Positions 6,768 through 6,925 of a stretch of DNA of 6,925 bases are shown here, in pieces. The notes under the pieces are model-generated. The model was given only the letters and a program-made list of their open reading frames with translations. It was not told the DNA's origin and did not search any database. The position numbers and the translations under genes are program-made. Every line of letters begins with the position of its first letter. Positions within the stretch are counted from its first letter, which is position 1. Source of the stretch: Deltaproteobacteria bacterium (lineage in GTDB: Bacteria > Desulfobacterota > Syntrophia > Syntrophales > UBA5619); assembly GCA_026388345.1 (NCBI GenBank), contig JAPLJY010000287.1, forward strand, positions 1 to 6,925. Reading direction: 5' to 3'.

Positions 6768-6798
6768 GAATGGGGACATGATGCCGCATCGTGTCCCC
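6768..6798. repeat. REP-like palindrome, second copy
   Basis: This is a second, identical 31-base copy of the hairpin at 3791-3821, here in the 103 bases between the GlmS-like gene and pyrG. It has a 13-base stem with one mismatch between GGGGACA and TGTCCCC ends. There is no T tract after it, so a role as a Rho-independent terminator is not supported, although the hairpin could stabilise the 3' end of the upstream mRNA. Confidence 0.9.
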
Positions 6799-6818
6799 GT
6801 TCGGCGACAGGCCGGGAC

Positions 6819-6843
6819 GGGGACAGATTTCAAATCTGTCCCC
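6819..6843. repeat. Perfect palindrome GGGGACAGATTT-C-AAATCTGTCCCC
   Basis: Two perfect 12-base arms (6819-6830 and 6832-6843) are separated by one C. This is the third GGGGACA unit in under 100 bases. It ends 11 bases before the pyrG Shine-Dalgarno and is followed by TTGAAATG, which is too weak a T tract for a confident terminator. The peptide GTDFKSVP read through it is a familiar artefact of this repeat in predicted proteins. Confidence 0.88.
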
Positions 6844-6854
6844 TTGAAATGAAT

Positions 6855-6861
6855 TAAGGAG
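6855..6861 (+). promoter_or_regulatory. Shine-Dalgarno of pyrG (TAAGGAG)
   Basis: TAAGGAG lies 5 bases before the ATG at 6867 and only 2 bases before the ATG at 6864. The spacing favours the second of the two tandem ATG codons as the start. Confidence 0.7.
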
Positions 6862-6866
6862 CGATG

Positions 6867-6925
6867 ATGAAGACGAAATTCATATTTGTGACGGGCGGGG
6901 TTCTCTCCTCCCTCGGCAAGGGGCT
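6867..6925 (+). CDS. pyrG: CTP synthase PyrG, 5' end
   Basis: Only the first 19 complete codons are in the window, and they encode the diagnostic N terminus of CTP synthase: MKTKFIFVTGGVLSSLGKG, the conserved GGV.SSLGKG nucleotide-binding loop of the synthetase domain. The enzyme makes CTP from UTP, ATP and glutamine in the cytoplasm. The tandem ATG at 6864 would add one Met. The gene follows the GlmS-like gene after a repeat-filled gap of about 100 bases. It may have its own promoter or be read through from upstream; I cannot see a convincing promoter. The 3' end lies outside the window. Confidence 0.93.
   Translation, partial: MKTKFIFVTGGVLSSLGKG

Noticed and set aside
6640..6852. Small plus-strand open frame across the end of the GlmS-like gene and the repeats
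   Set aside because: Its second half translates the GGGGACA repeats (GTDFKSVP-type peptide), a well-known artefact, and its first half is out of frame with a conserved gene.

Overview
The window is GC-rich, tightly packed bacterial chromosome with every supported gene on the + strand. It suggests a Gram-negative of the former Deltaproteobacteria (Desulfobacterota, possibly Syntrophales-like). That is inferred from the small Fis-family regulator, the beta-helix/GlmS-like pair upstream of pyrG, and dispersed repeats of the GGGGACA and AGGCTGTT...AACAGCCT types that I associate with such genomes. No marker gene fixes the taxonomy.

Layout: (1) the 3' two-thirds of moaC (molybdenum cofactor synthesis); (2) a 174-residue membrane protein with a probable bacterial PH-like domain; (3) a 197-base gap with a short dRS3-like palindrome; (4) a 102-residue Fis-family DNA-binding protein; (5) a 421-residue left-handed beta-helix protein resembling the acetyltransferase half of GlmU without its nucleotidyltransferase half; (6) a 122-bp MITE-like element with 20-bp terminal inverted repeats; (7) a very large (about 1270 residues) GlmS-like protein with a class II glutamine amidotransferase domain, two SIS domains and a roughly 310-residue C-terminal extension; (8) a cluster of GGGGACA palindromic repeats; (9) the start of pyrG (CTP synthase).

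The beta-helix protein and the GlmS-like protein are probably functional partners in amino-sugar metabolism. GlmS makes glucosamine-6-phosphate and the GlmU C-terminal domain acetylates glucosamine-1-phosphate, so the pair recalls an unusual GlmS/GlmU set feeding UDP-GlcNAc-type precursors. Their exact substrates cannot be read from sequence.

The most interesting features concern the GlmS-like gene. Its predicted catalytic cysteine is not preceded by a start codon, unlike ordinary GlmS. A mobile-type element sits where the gene should start. A palindromic repeat has been absorbed in frame into the amidotransferase domain, and an identical 31-bp copy lies just past the gene. The stop codon itself lies inside another repeat unit. 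This is the best candidate here for something undescribed; I see no defence system, CRISPR array or complete transposon.
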